Assembly: GCA_946407015.1 (NCBI GenBank)
Contig: CAMJML010000013.1
Coordinates: forward strand, 32,761-96,760
Origin: an uncultured Selenomonadales bacterium
GTDB taxonomy: Bacteria; Bacillota; Negativicutes; DSM-1736; Dendrosporobacteraceae
Reading direction: 5' to 3'
DNA length: 64,000 nucleotides
In this document: one piece after another, positions 54,723-63,277 of the stretch
How positions within the stretch are numbered: the stretch's first letter is position 1
Layout of the letters: every line of letters begins with the position of its first letter
Program-made: the position numbers and the translations under genes
The notes under the pieces: model-generated
What the model saw: only the letters and a program-made list of their open reading frames with translations
Told to the model about the DNA's origin: nothing
The model's database searches: none

Positions 54723-55760
54723 ATGGTTGTAAAACGCCATTTTTTAACTCATGTTGTTCCGGGAATGGTGCTTGCCAAGGCTATTCAAACCGAAAACCAA
54801 ATCTTAATTCCAGAAGGAACTATTTTAACGGAAGACCATATCCAATTGCTCAGAAGCAGCGGGTTTGCCAAAATTGAAATTCTGGAAGTACAGATCGATC
54901 AAGTGGAAAGTTTGCCTGTCGAATTTACGATTGCCTATCAGCAGATCGTGCAGGCTGTTCGGCAGTTATTTATGCAGGTCCGTTACTTTCAGATGTTTCG
55001 TTTGAAAGACTTTAAGCAGATTCTGGATTGGTGGGCGGAACCGGTATTGCATTCGGCCCGGCTTTTAAATTATCTTAATTGGGTAAGCCGTGAAGAAGAC
55101 TATGTTTTTCGTCATTCGGCTAATGTGGCTATTATCAATGGATTATTAGGAAAATGGATGGGATTGCATCCCTTTGTGCAGCAAGAATTAGTGTTAACAG
55201 GTTTATTACATGATATCGGCAAAGCTCAGATTCCTTTAGAAATTTTAAATAAGCCGGGCCGTCTGGAGGAAAAAGAGATGGAACTGATGAAATCACACGC
55301 GGAAGCCGGATTTGATCTGCTCAACAGAACCAATGGGATTTCATCCGACGTGCTGCTCGGGGTGGCTCAGCATCATGAGCGTATTGACGGATCAGGCTAT
55401 CCGTTAGGTCTCCCGGCTGTGAATATTCACTTATATGCTAAGATTACGGCAGTCGCGGATTGTTATGATGCTATGACGTCAGATCGCAGTTATTATAAAC
55501 GGCGGACACCATTTTCGGTTATGGAAGTCTTGCATACAGAGATGTTCAGCAAATTGGACCCAACGGTTTGCAGTGTATTCATGAGCCGGGTTAAAAATTT
55601 ATTTATTGGGGCGATGGTCTTATTAAGTGACGGTCGTCAGGCCGAAGTCGTCCTGTTAGGAAGCCATGCAGCTATGCGTCCGACTGTAAGAACAAAAGAC
55701 GGTCAATTTATCGATCTTGAGAAAAATCAAGAGCTGTTTATTGTGGCTTTAAGCAATTGA
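54723..55760 (+). CDS. HD-GYP cyclic di-GMP phosphodiesterase
   Basis: This 345-residue protein has an N-terminal region of unknown fold (about 1-110; IPEGTILTEDHIQLLRSSG is typical of HD-GYP proteins) and an HD-GYP domain with LTGLLHDIGKAQIP (metal-binding HD) and QHHERIDGSGYP (GYP motif), both intact. It should hydrolyse cyclic di-GMP. A GGATGGTGGAAGG region precedes the ATG. Because its gene is under a riboswitch predicted to be switched on by cyclic di-GMP, it would give negative feedback. Confidence 0.92.
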   Translation: MVVKRHFLTHVVPGMVLAKAIQTENQILIPEGTILTEDHIQLLRSSGFAKIEILEVQIDQVESLPVEFTIAYQQIVQAVRQLFMQVRYFQMFRLKDFKQILDWWAEPVLHSARLLNYLNWVSREEDYVFRHSANVAIINGLLGKWMGLHPFVQQELVLTGLLHDIGKAQIPLEILNKPGRLEEKEMELMKSHAEAGFDLLNRTNGISSDVLLGVAQHHERIDGSGYPLGLPAVNIHLYAKITAVADCYDAMTSDRSYYKRRTPFSVMEVLHTEMFSKLDPTVCSVFMSRVKNLFIGAMVLLSDGRQAEVVLLGSHAAMRPTVRTKDGQFIDLEKNQELFIVALSN

Positions 55761-55830
55761 AAGCCAGGTTAAATAATGTGGATCGAAAGGGTTTGCCAGC
55801 AGGAAATAGATTGAAAATCAAGAACTATTA

Positions 55831-55844
55831 TTGCAATTATGCAA
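55831..55844. promoter_or_regulatory. Palindrome upstream of the V4R gene
   Basis: TTGCAATTATGCAA has TTGCA/TGCAA arms around ATTA and lies 58 bases before the V4R gene. It is a possible operator. Confidence 0.35.
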
Positions 55845-55901
55845 CAACGTTTGTTATGGCCTACTCATTGCAGTGAATTTTTACTGGAGAGGATTTTATA
55901 G

Positions 55902-56420
55902 ATGACACGTAATTATGAGTTTTCATGGGATTTGCTCGGAGATATTCAACTTGGCCGCCCTAATCTTGGCCCGATGGTTGGAATTGACGTCTACCGGCTT
56001 ATGCAATATTGTTTCCGGGATGTGCTTGAACAGAATTTTGGTGCCGAAAAGGCGGATCAGCTATTTTTTGAAGCCGGTAAGCTTGCCGGAATGCAATTTT
56101 ATCTCAATGTCATTAAAGAAGCGGCTAATTTTAATGATTTTATCAAAAGTCTGCAGGCTGCATTAGTGGAAAAGAAGATCGGTATTCTGCGGGTGGAAAG
56201 TGCTGATTTTGATCATGGAAAGTTTATCCTCAGTATTTTTGAAGATTTGGACTGTTCAGGTTTGCCCGAACTGGACCATGTCCTCTGTGTTTATGATGAA
56301 GGTTTTTTGGCCGGTCTTTTTGAAGGCTTTACCGGTAAAAAATATCAAGTGCAAGAGGTGGATTGCTGGTGTACAGGTGACCGTACCTGTCGCTTCACGG
56401 CGGAATTGATTCAGCAATGA
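55902..56420 (+). CDS. V4R (4-vinyl reductase) domain sensor protein
   Basis: This 172-residue protein is a stand-alone V4R domain, a predicted small-molecule (hydrocarbon or heme/pyrrole-like) binding fold. Evidence is the helical N-terminal part GIDVYRLMQYCFRDVLEQ, the FFEAGKLAGMQF block and the C-terminal Cys pair in VDCWCTGDRTCRFTAEL, which resembles the family's metal or cluster site. V4R is often fused to the regulator it controls; here the PAS/PucR regulator gene follows 22 bases later, so the pair may act together. The start follows CTGGAGAGG. Confidence 0.82.
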   Translation: MTRNYEFSWDLLGDIQLGRPNLGPMVGIDVYRLMQYCFRDVLEQNFGAEKADQLFFEAGKLAGMQFYLNVIKEAANFNDFIKSLQAALVEKKIGILRVESADFDHGKFILSIFEDLDCSGLPELDHVLCVYDEGFLAGLFEGFTGKKYQVQEVDCWCTGDRTCRFTAELIQQ

Positions 56421-56442
56421 CATTACAGTCTGTGGGAGGACT

Positions 56443-58026
56443 ATGGATGTGAAACGGGAAGCCATCATGGCCCTGCTGGGGGAATTATTACAAAGACGTG
56501 GTATTTCTGACCAACTGGATGGCCAAGAGCCATCGTTGCGGCAACTTATTGAAGACTTTATTGCCATCCGGGATTTTACTCATGCCATATCGAATGGTGA
56601 CTTGACTCAGAATCTGGAGCTAAAAGGGTTTTGGGCCGGGGCATTAAAAGCCTTACAAGCCAATCTGCGTCATTTGACCTGGCAAGCCCGAATGGTCGCT
56701 TCGGGAGATTATAGTCAGCATGTTGACTTTATGGGAGACTTTTCAATTGCGTTTAATACCATGATTCGCCGTCTGGAGCAGGCAGAAGAAAACGAACGGA
56801 AATACATTCAGGCATTAAAGGAAAGTGAGCAAAAATATCGCCTAATTGCAGAAAACACCGATGACGTCATTTTGTTGATGGACCGGGAGCTTGGAGTTCG
56901 TTACATTAGTCCCTCGATCGAAAAACTGCTGGGGTATACGGCGGAGGAATTTCAACAGCTGCCGCTGGCTGAACGGGTACTGCCGCTTATGGAGTCGACA
57001 CTAAAAAGTTTATTGAATCCAGAGCAGTTAAGCCAGACACAATTGCCTGTTTTGCTTGAACTTGAGCAGCGCTGCAAGAATGGTAAATTGATTTGGATGG
57101 AATCGCTGATTAGTATTGTCAAGGATGATACCGGCCAATTTTCCGGCTTTTTATGTGTCACCCGTAATATTACCATTCGGAAGCAAACTGAAAACTTACT
57201 GCAGCGTTCTTATGTCCGGAAACAAAGAAATGATTTCTTTAATCAATTGCTGCAGGGCTCACCCGGTTCAGAAGCAGAAATCTATGCAGCCGCCCTAAGA
57301 CTGGGGATTCAGCTTTACCCGCGATTTGCGGTGCTTTTTCTTGATATTGAGCATGATCAAACCGGGCAGGAAGGCTCGGAAGGGTTACGGCAGAAGCAGC
57401 AGACAATTGATACCGTTTTGGATATGCTCAATACTCCGGACGGCTCTGTCATTGCATGGGAAGCTTCTACTGGAATTGGAATTTTGCATTATTTACCGGT
57501 TATGGCTGATCGCAAGATACAGGAATTAGCGATTGCAAACGGGTATGCTCATCGTGTTTTGGCGGCTTTTCCTGACAGTCCGATCAGAATCGGCATTAGT
57601 GATTATTTTGATGGTATGCTGGAATTTACGCGGAGATTCGAGCATGCGCAAACTGCTGTAACTGCCGGGCGTGTTTTAGTACCGCAAGAGTTGGTGTGCC
57701 ATTTTGAAGATTGCGGAGTCTATCAGGTGATTACTGGCTTTGCGATGACCGAGGAAGCTTGCCTATTTGTTGAACGTACGTTAGGGCGGTTGATTCATTA
57801 TGACCGGCTGAACGGCACCAACTTGATTCTGACCTTAGAAAAGATTTTGGCAGGGCCCAATACTAAGGAAGTTGCCAGACAATTATTTGTGCATCATAAA
57901 ACCATTGCCTTCCGTAAGCAGCGGATTGAACAGATCTTGAATGTCAGCCTGGATTCGGCCGATACCCGCTTGTTGTTGGAAATGGCATTGCGTTTGCAAA
58001 AAATCGCACAAATCTATGTAATATAA
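56443..58026 (+). CDS. PAS-containing PucR/CdaR-type transcriptional regulator
   Basis: This 527-residue soluble protein has an N-terminal helical/HAMP-like part (about 35-110, ISNGDLTQNLEL and VASGDYSQHVDFMGDF), a PAS domain (about 130-245, with RYISPSIEKLLGYTAEEF), a GGDEF-like central region typical of CdaR/PucR proteins but without a GGDEF motif, and a C-terminal PucR HTH with VARQLFVHHKTIAFRKQRIEQ. ATG 56443 follows GGGAGGA. Targets are unknown. Close linkage to the V4R gene and to the cyclic di-GMP genes suggests control of this neighbourhood. Confidence 0.8.
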   Translation: MDVKREAIMALLGELLQRRGISDQLDGQEPSLRQLIEDFIAIRDFTHAISNGDLTQNLELKGFWAGALKALQANLRHLTWQARMVASGDYSQHVDFMGDFSIAFNTMIRRLEQAEENERKYIQALKESEQKYRLIAENTDDVILLMDRELGVRYISPSIEKLLGYTAEEFQQLPLAERVLPLMESTLKSLLNPEQLSQTQLPVLLELEQRCKNGKLIWMESLISIVKDDTGQFSGFLCVTRNITIRKQTENLLQRSYVRKQRNDFFNQLLQGSPGSEAEIYAAALRLGIQLYPRFAVLFLDIEHDQTGQEGSEGLRQKQQTIDTVLDMLNTPDGSVIAWEASTGIGILHYLPVMADRKIQELAIANGYAHRVLAAFPDSPIRIGISDYFDGMLEFTRRFEHAQTAVTAGRVLVPQELVCHFEDCGVYQVITGFAMTEEACLFVERTLGRLIHYDRLNGTNLILTLEKILAGPNTKEVARQLFVHHKTIAFRKQRIEQILNVSLDSADTRLLLEMALRLQKIAQIYVI

Positions 58027-58053
58027 AAAGACCCGCCATGCGGGGTCTTTTCG
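58024..58053 (+). terminator. Terminator after the PucR-type regulator
   Basis: AAAAGACCCGC pairs with GCGGGGTCTTTT, with the loop CAT, directly after the stop codon. Confidence 0.85.
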
Positions 58054-58151
58054 TTTGCAGTGATCATCTGTAGTCTGTTCTTTTATTCAGGATTGGCTAA
58101 CGTAGCTTGCACCCGTTTGGTTCGCTATTGAATTTGCACCATTGATCAAGA

Positions 58152-58189
58152 TATAAGAAAAAAGATCACTTATAAGTGATCTTTTTTCC
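58152..58189 (-). terminator. Terminator of htpG
   Basis: AAAAAAGATCACTTA pairs with TAAGTGATCTTTTTT. On the minus strand it lies 35 bases after the htpG stop. Confidence 0.85.
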
Positions 58190-58222
58190 TCTTAGTGGAT
58201 GGATCGTACCGATAAGCTGGCA

Positions 58223-60166
58223 TCAGGCATTCTTTTTGGCCATCAGCCCGGCAACCTTTTGGGCAAAGCCAATAGGATCTTCAGGAGCAAGCCCTTCCAT
58301 CAGCAGGGCTTGGCCATAAAGCAATTCACAATAATCTTTGAAGGCCGTTGAGCCGGGAGTAGTTTCGTGAAGCTGCTTTAAAACGGCAAAGACTTCATGA
58401 GCAGGGTTGAGCTCTAGAATACGCTGGGCTTTAAACGTAGTTCTGTCCATTTCAGCCAGAATTTGTTCCATAGAAAGGCTAATTCCTTGGTCACCGGCTA
58501 CCAGGCATACCGGGCTGGATTTCAGACGGGTGCTGATTTTGACATCCGCAATTTTTCCGGCAAGCGTTTCTTTGACTGCTTCCAGTAATGATTGGTTTTC
58601 CTTGGTTAGCGTTTCCGTTTCTTCTTTGGCCGTTTTCGTATCAACATCATCCAGGTTTAATTCGCCGCGGCTGACTGATTGGAATTTCTTCTCTTGATAG
58701 TCAGCCAGAGCATCAATGGCAAATTCATCAACCCGGTCAAGCAGATAGAGGACTTCAATGCCTTTTTCTCTGAGCAGTTCCATTTGCGGCAGCCGTTCCA
58801 CCGCAGCGCGATCCTTACCGGCTGCGTAATAAATGACGGTTTGACCCTCAGGCATGCGCGCTATATATTCGGCCAGAGTTGTGAGCTCTTCAGAAGCTGA
58901 GGAGGGGAAGAGCAGCAAATCTTTTAATTTGTCCCGGCTGGCAAAGTCGGAATAGACGCCGCTTTTGATGGCTTTGCCGTATTCTTTCCAAAATTCCTGG
59001 TATTTGGCCCGGTCTTTGCTTAATAAATTTTCTAATGTTTTCAGGACACTTTTTTCTAAATTTTTACCGACTTTGGTTAATTGTGTACTGTGCTGCAGTA
59101 ACTCGCGTGAGATGTTCAGCGAAAAATCCGGGGAGTCGACTAAACCGCGGACAAATCGCAAATATTCCGGCAGCAAGTCCTTGTAGTTCTCCATAACAAA
59201 AACATTTCTGGAATAAAGCCGGATGCCTGACGTGGTTTCCCGTTGGTAAAAATCAAAGGGAGCATGGGCAGGGATAAAGAGCACGGTGGTATATTCTACT
59301 GCACCTTCAACTTTGGAATGAATGACTTCAAGCGGATCTTCCCAGTCGTGGAAGAGGTCTTTGTAGAGCGTATTGTATTCCTCTTGGGTAATTTGATTTT
59401 TATTTTTTGTCCAGAGCGGTGTCATGGAATTCAAGGTACGCACTTCGGTGGTCTGAACGGGTGCTGCATCTTCAATCAAATTTCCTTCGGCATCACGCGG
59501 TTTTTCTTCGTGCGTAAAGTTCATCTTAATGGGATAGCGGATATAATCGGAATATTTTTTTACTAAATTTTGCAGTGTGTAGCGGTTGAGAAAGTTTTCA
59601 TTTTGCCGTTCAGGAGAGCCATATTCATCGTGCAGTGTCAGGATCAGCATTGTCCCGCGAGTTTCTTTGTCATATTCCTCGATGGTATATGTACCGTCAC
59701 CGGTTGATTCCCAGCGGACCCCTTTGGGCTGACCGGGAGCACGGGTAATTAAGGTTACTTTTTGGGCGACCATAAAGGCTGAGTAGAATCCTACACCAAA
59801 CTGTCCGATGAGTTCACTGTCGGTAGCGGCCGTGTTTTCCTGCATCTTTGCCAAAAAAGCTTTCGTGCCGGATTTGGCAATCGTACCGATGTTTTCAACA
59901 ACCTCGTCATAAGTCATGCCAATGCCGTTATCCGAGATGGTGAGTGTTTTGGTTTGCTCATCAGGGATAAGAAAAATTTCAAATTCACTGTCTCCTTCTA
60001 TCAGATCAGGATTGGTTAACGCATCAAAACGCAGCTTATCGATGGCATCTGAGGCATTAGAGATCAGCTCACGCAGGAAAATTTCCCGATTGGTGTAAAT
60101 GGAATGAACCATCAGGTCTAACAGTTGTTTGGTTTCTGCCTGGAATTGGCGGGTTTCAGCAGTCAT
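58223..60166 (-). CDS. htpG: Hsp90 family chaperone HtpG
   Basis: This 647-residue ATP-dependent chaperone has the Hsp90 N-terminal GHKL domain (YTNREIFLRELISNASDA, ISDNGIGMTYDEV with the nucleotide-binding Asp and Gly box, IGQFGVGFYSAFMV), a middle domain with GIRLYSRNVFVMENYKDLLP and NISRELLQ, and a C-terminal dimerisation domain. Length and motifs are normal. ATG 60166 follows AAGGAGG on the minus strand. The upstream CIRCE element places it in the HrcA regulon. Confidence 0.97.
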   Translation of the reverse strand: MTAETRQFQAETKQLLDLMVHSIYTNREIFLRELISNASDAIDKLRFDALTNPDLIEGDSEFEIFLIPDEQTKTLTISDNGIGMTYDEVVENIGTIAKSGTKAFLAKMQENTAATDSELIGQFGVGFYSAFMVAQKVTLITRAPGQPKGVRWESTGDGTYTIEEYDKETRGTMLILTLHDEYGSPERQNENFLNRYTLQNLVKKYSDYIRYPIKMNFTHEEKPRDAEGNLIEDAAPVQTTEVRTLNSMTPLWTKNKNQITQEEYNTLYKDLFHDWEDPLEVIHSKVEGAVEYTTVLFIPAHAPFDFYQRETTSGIRLYSRNVFVMENYKDLLPEYLRFVRGLVDSPDFSLNISRELLQHSTQLTKVGKNLEKSVLKTLENLLSKDRAKYQEFWKEYGKAIKSGVYSDFASRDKLKDLLLFPSSASEELTTLAEYIARMPEGQTVIYYAAGKDRAAVERLPQMELLREKGIEVLYLLDRVDEFAIDALADYQEKKFQSVSRGELNLDDVDTKTAKEETETLTKENQSLLEAVKETLAGKIADVKISTRLKSSPVCLVAGDQGISLSMEQILAEMDRTTFKAQRILELNPAHEVFAVLKQLHETTPGSTAFKDYCELLYGQALLMEGLAPEDPIGFAQKVAGLMAKKNA

Positions 60167-60246
60167 AAGAAGCCTCCTTATTCATGTTATATGGTTTCCA
60201 TCCGTGCGAAGACTGGACGGAGAATAGGATAATAAAAAACAGATTG

Positions 60247-60306
60247 TTAGCACTCCGCTCATATGAGTGCTAATATTATGATAACGGAGAGTGAACTTAA
60301 AATCAA
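60247..60306 (-). promoter_or_regulatory. htpG promoter with CIRCE element
   Basis: TTAGCACTC-N9-GAGTGCTAA at 60247-60273 is a perfect CIRCE operator for the HrcA repressor. Directly upstream on the minus strand are TTGATT (60306-60301) and TATCAT (60283-60278), 17 bases apart, so the operator covers the transcription start. Confidence 0.92.
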
Positions 60307-60480
60307 TTCGTAAATTGCGATAAAGACCAGGATTTTGCACGAATTTGCTGATTATGCCAGTGTTTTCCAAGGAAGATAGCGCAAATGACCGGCTTTCTTA
60401 ATTTTTTAAGTAAAATCATTGAATCATTTTCTGAAAAGGTCTAAAATGGTAGATAAAATTCAAGATTGAGGGAAAATGAG

Positions 60481-61416
60481 ATGGAACAAGAAAGAAAAAA
60501 AGTTCCTGAAGGCATTCTGGCCGCAATAGGAGCTTATGTTTTATGGGGAATTCTGCCGGTATACTGGAAAATGATTGCTGCTGTTCCGGCTCATGAAATT
60601 TTAGCGCACCGGATTTTTTGGTCTTTTATTTTTATGGCTTGCATTTTGTGGATATGGAAAAGATATTCGGTCTGCTATGATGAGTGCCGTCAGGCCTTTA
60701 CCCAACCCAAAAAAATAATAGCCCTGCTGTCCGGGGCTGTGCTGATCAGTATGAACTGGTTTATTTATATCTGGGCTGTCAATCATGACCGGGTCATTGA
60801 GACCAGTCTTGGTTATTACATCAATCCATTATTTAATGTGCTCATTGGAATCTTTTTGCTGCGGGAGAAACTGTCGTTTTGGCAATTGGTGTCCGTCCTG
60901 CTGGCCGCTGTCGGAGTTATCAATCTGGCACTGAATTTTGGCAGTATTCCTTGGGTTGCCATGATGCTGGCCATTTCTTTCGGCTTTTATGGTTATTGCA
61001 AAAAAATTGCCGGCTTGAGTGCGCTGACCAGCATTACGTTGGAAACGCTCATTACAGCACCGTTTGCGCTCATCTATTTGGTACTGCTGCATGCGGGTGG
61101 TGGCGGTTTTGCCTTGACTTTTTCCGGGCAAACGGCTTTGCTGATTGGTACGGGAGTGGTTACTGCCATCCCGCTCCTGTTGTTTTCCAATAGTGCCAAC
61201 AAATTGTCGCTGACTGTCCTGGGGCTTATTCAATATGTATCGCCGACGATTGGTTTAATGCTGGGTATTTTTCTGTATCACGAAACTTTTACAGTGACTC
61301 ATTTTGTGTCATTTGGCTTTATTTGGCTGGCTTTATTGGTATTTTCACTATCCAAAACGCCGTTATTTACCCAACTGGAACTGCTGATTAGTAAAAAACG
61401 CTGTATAGAGTCCTGA
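60481..61416 (+). CDS. rarD: RarD/EamA family transporter
   Basis: This 311-residue protein has ten membrane segments in two EamA repeats and the RarD opening GILAAIGAYVLWGILPVYWK. Further blocks are AHEILAHRIFWSF and ETSLGYYINPLFNVLIG. RarD members were named for chloramphenicol sensitivity, and some move amino acids or metabolites; the substrate here is unknown. ATG 60481 is chosen over TTG 60466, which lies within the GAGGG region. It is a single gene, 51 bases before the YjbQ gene. Confidence 0.9.
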   Translation: MEQERKKVPEGILAAIGAYVLWGILPVYWKMIAAVPAHEILAHRIFWSFIFMACILWIWKRYSVCYDECRQAFTQPKKIIALLSGAVLISMNWFIYIWAVNHDRVIETSLGYYINPLFNVLIGIFLLREKLSFWQLVSVLLAAVGVINLALNFGSIPWVAMMLAISFGFYGYCKKIAGLSALTSITLETLITAPFALIYLVLLHAGGGGFALTFSGQTALLIGTGVVTAIPLLLFSNSANKLSLTVLGLIQYVSPTIGLMLGIFLYHETFTVTHFVSFGFIWLALLVFSLSKTPLFTQLELLISKKRCIES

Positions 61417-61467
61417 TTTCAATGTCAACGCCATGATCAAATTTAAATACATTATTTGGAGTGATGG

Positions 61468-61887
61468 ATGATGAAAAGCTTTCGCAAAGAACTGACCTTT
61501 CATTTACCTGAACGCAGAGGGTTCGTTAATATTACAGCTTGTGTGGAGCAAGCTCTGGCTGAGAGCAACATTCAGGAAGGACTGCTCTTATGTAATGCTA
61601 TGAATATTACAGCCAGTGTTTTCATTAACGATGATGAAAAGGGGCTGCATCAGGATTTTGAGGCATGGCTGGAACAGCTGGCACCGGAGAAGCCTCATAG
61701 TCAATACCGTCATAATGGGTATGAGGATAACGCCGATGCTCATTTAAAACGAACTGTGATGGGGCGGGAAGTGGTTGTTGCAGTAACGAACGGCAAATTG
61801 GATTTTGGTACCTGGGAGCAGATTTTTTACGGCGAGTTTGATGGTAAAAGACCTAAGCGCGTACTCATCAAAATCATTGGTGAATAG
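61468..61887 (+). CDS. YjbQ/UPF0047 family protein
   Basis: This 139-residue protein matches YjbQ, a small trimeric family annotated as secondary thiamine-phosphate synthase from weak complementation in E. coli; its real role is uncertain. Motifs are [37 protein letters not shown] and [13 protein letters not shown], containing the conserved His, Asp and Glu residues of the putative metal site. The start ATG at 61468 (second Met codon follows) is preceded by GGAGTG. It converges with the methyltransferase gene, leaving six bases. Confidence 0.9.
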   Translation: MMKSFRKELTFHLPERRGFVNITACVEQALAESNIQEGLLLCNAMNITASVFINDDEKGLHQDFEAWLEQLAPEKPHSQYRHNGYEDNADAHLKRTVMGREVVVAVTNGKLDFGTWEQIFYGEFDGKRPKRVLIKIIGE

Positions 61888-61893
61888 GCTTTT

Positions 61894-62652
61894 CTACTTT
61901 AGGTTTTTTGCCTTTATGACAAGAAAATGTGGTTTTTTGGTCAAACTGTCATACACGTGCGGGTGTTTTTTCTGGAATGCTGCTGTCGGTACCGGTTCCA
62001 GCAGCATTTCAATAACAAAACCACCCTCAATGACGGCTGCGATGATTTGTTGAAGCGGTCGCCGGTAAAATTGGACAGGCACTGTTCCGAGCGGGGTTTC
62101 CCACTCATCTTGCAAAAGTTCGGTGGCAAAATAATTTTCACGCCGGAAAGTCGTAAAGTCCATGAACGGGTGATGAACGGAAAAAATCAGGCAGCCGGAA
62201 GCCTTAAGGACCCTGCCAAATTCACTCATGACAAGTGTCCAGTCTTTTAGATAATGCAACGTTAACGAGGATAGCACAATATCGATAGAGCAATCTGCAA
62301 GGAAACTTAAGGGATGATTCAGATCAGCTTGGATAATGTCGGCTTTTGTGCCGACTCTTTTTTTGGTCATTTTCAGCATTTTCGGGCTGAAATCCACTGC
62401 CGTGACAAGAGCTCCATGATCTAACAGCCACTTACTGTACCAACCGGCGGCGCAGCCGGCATCCAGCACTTTCTTTCCCCGGACATCCGGCAATAGAGAT
62501 AAGGTGGCCGGCCTTTCATAATCCGCATTAAAAGGCTTGGTATCAACATCGGTATAATAATATTCAGCCATGGTTTCGTAAGAATCAAAAGCAATCGAAT
62601 GGCTCGGGCTTACGGATGCTGTTTTTGACGGTTTCAAATTTGGATACCTCAT
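61894..62652 (-). CDS. Class I SAM-dependent methyltransferase
   Basis: This 252-residue methyltransferase has the SAM loop KVLDAGCAAGWYSKWLL (about residues 60-76), the acidic residue in VTAVDFSPKML, and VLSSLTLHYLKDW as motif III region. The fold is of the UbiE/BioC-like Methyltransf_11 type, and the substrate is unknown. No clear ribosome-binding site precedes ATG 62652. The upstream region is very AT-rich, so the start is uncertain; Met28 would be an alternative. Confidence 0.82.
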   Translation of the reverse strand: MRYPNLKPSKTASVSPSHSIAFDSYETMAEYYYTDVDTKPFNADYERPATLSLLPDVRGKKVLDAGCAAGWYSKWLLDHGALVTAVDFSPKMLKMTKKRVGTKADIIQADLNHPLSFLADCSIDIVLSSLTLHYLKDWTLVMSEFGRVLKASGCLIFSVHHPFMDFTTFRRENYFATELLQDEWETPLGTVPVQFYRRPLQQIIAAVIEGGFVIEMLLEPVPTAAFQKKHPHVYDSLTKKPHFLVIKAKNLK

Positions 62653-62699
62653 GATTTTTGTTTATTTTTTTATTTACGCCGTTTTGCGGGATAAATCCT

Positions 62700-63147
62700 A
62701 TCTATTTTATGTACTGTATGTTTTTTTATGTTGCTTTATCACTGCAAGTACATGGTTATTCCAGGTTATTACTTGACCTGCCCTACCAGATTATAATGCT
62801 GTTTTTGGGTTATGTCTGGCTGCAGCCTTTGGAGTTTCGCTGCTATTTATCCGGCCGTTTTTGCAGATCAAGTCCCGGTCAGGATTTGATAAGCTGCTTC
62901 TCGGGATGCTGGCCATTGCGATTTTCCAGGGGGGATTAGGCAGTCCGGGTTATAATATCTGGCCAATCAAATTGCGCATGACTTAGGTGTGCTGGGACGC
63001 GGGTCATCTTGATGATTACCGGTATTCGCTACGTCAGGAGTTTCGACCGGTTCGATATTATATGTTGCTTGGGGAACGTTTGAACGTGCCGACACAGCCC
63101 TTTATCAGGCCAAAGCCAACGGCCGCGATTGCACAATCGGCTTATGA
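62700..63147 (+). pseudogene. Remnant of a 5TM-type GGDEF diguanylate cyclase gene
   Basis: Two open pieces in related frames look like parts of one lost gene. Bases 62795-62986 encode LLFIRPFLQIKSRSGF and LLLGMLAIAIFQGGLG, resembling the last membrane segments of 5TM receptors. Bases 63019-63147 encode ATSGVSTGS and then ERADTALYQAKANGRDC, the standard C-terminal end of a GGDEF domain, before a stop. The catalytic GGDEF region between them is missing apart from GVLGRGSS. No supported start exists; the left boundary is approximate. Confidence 0.65.
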
Positions 63148-63277
63148 CTTCATATCAGCTGCAAAAGGAAGATTTTTGCCAGCCGGTTTTTATTGATTTC
63201 ATTTTTTTACAGATGAAAAAGTATTGCTAGCTGTGTATAATAGGCATTGGTCGCAATTCGATACAAAGGGGAATGAG

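Noticed and set aside
62658..62939. 93-residue hydrophobic reading frame after the methyltransferase
   Set aside because: The better protein-like frame in this stretch is another one (5TM-like segment); this frame has no ribosome site and shifts against it.
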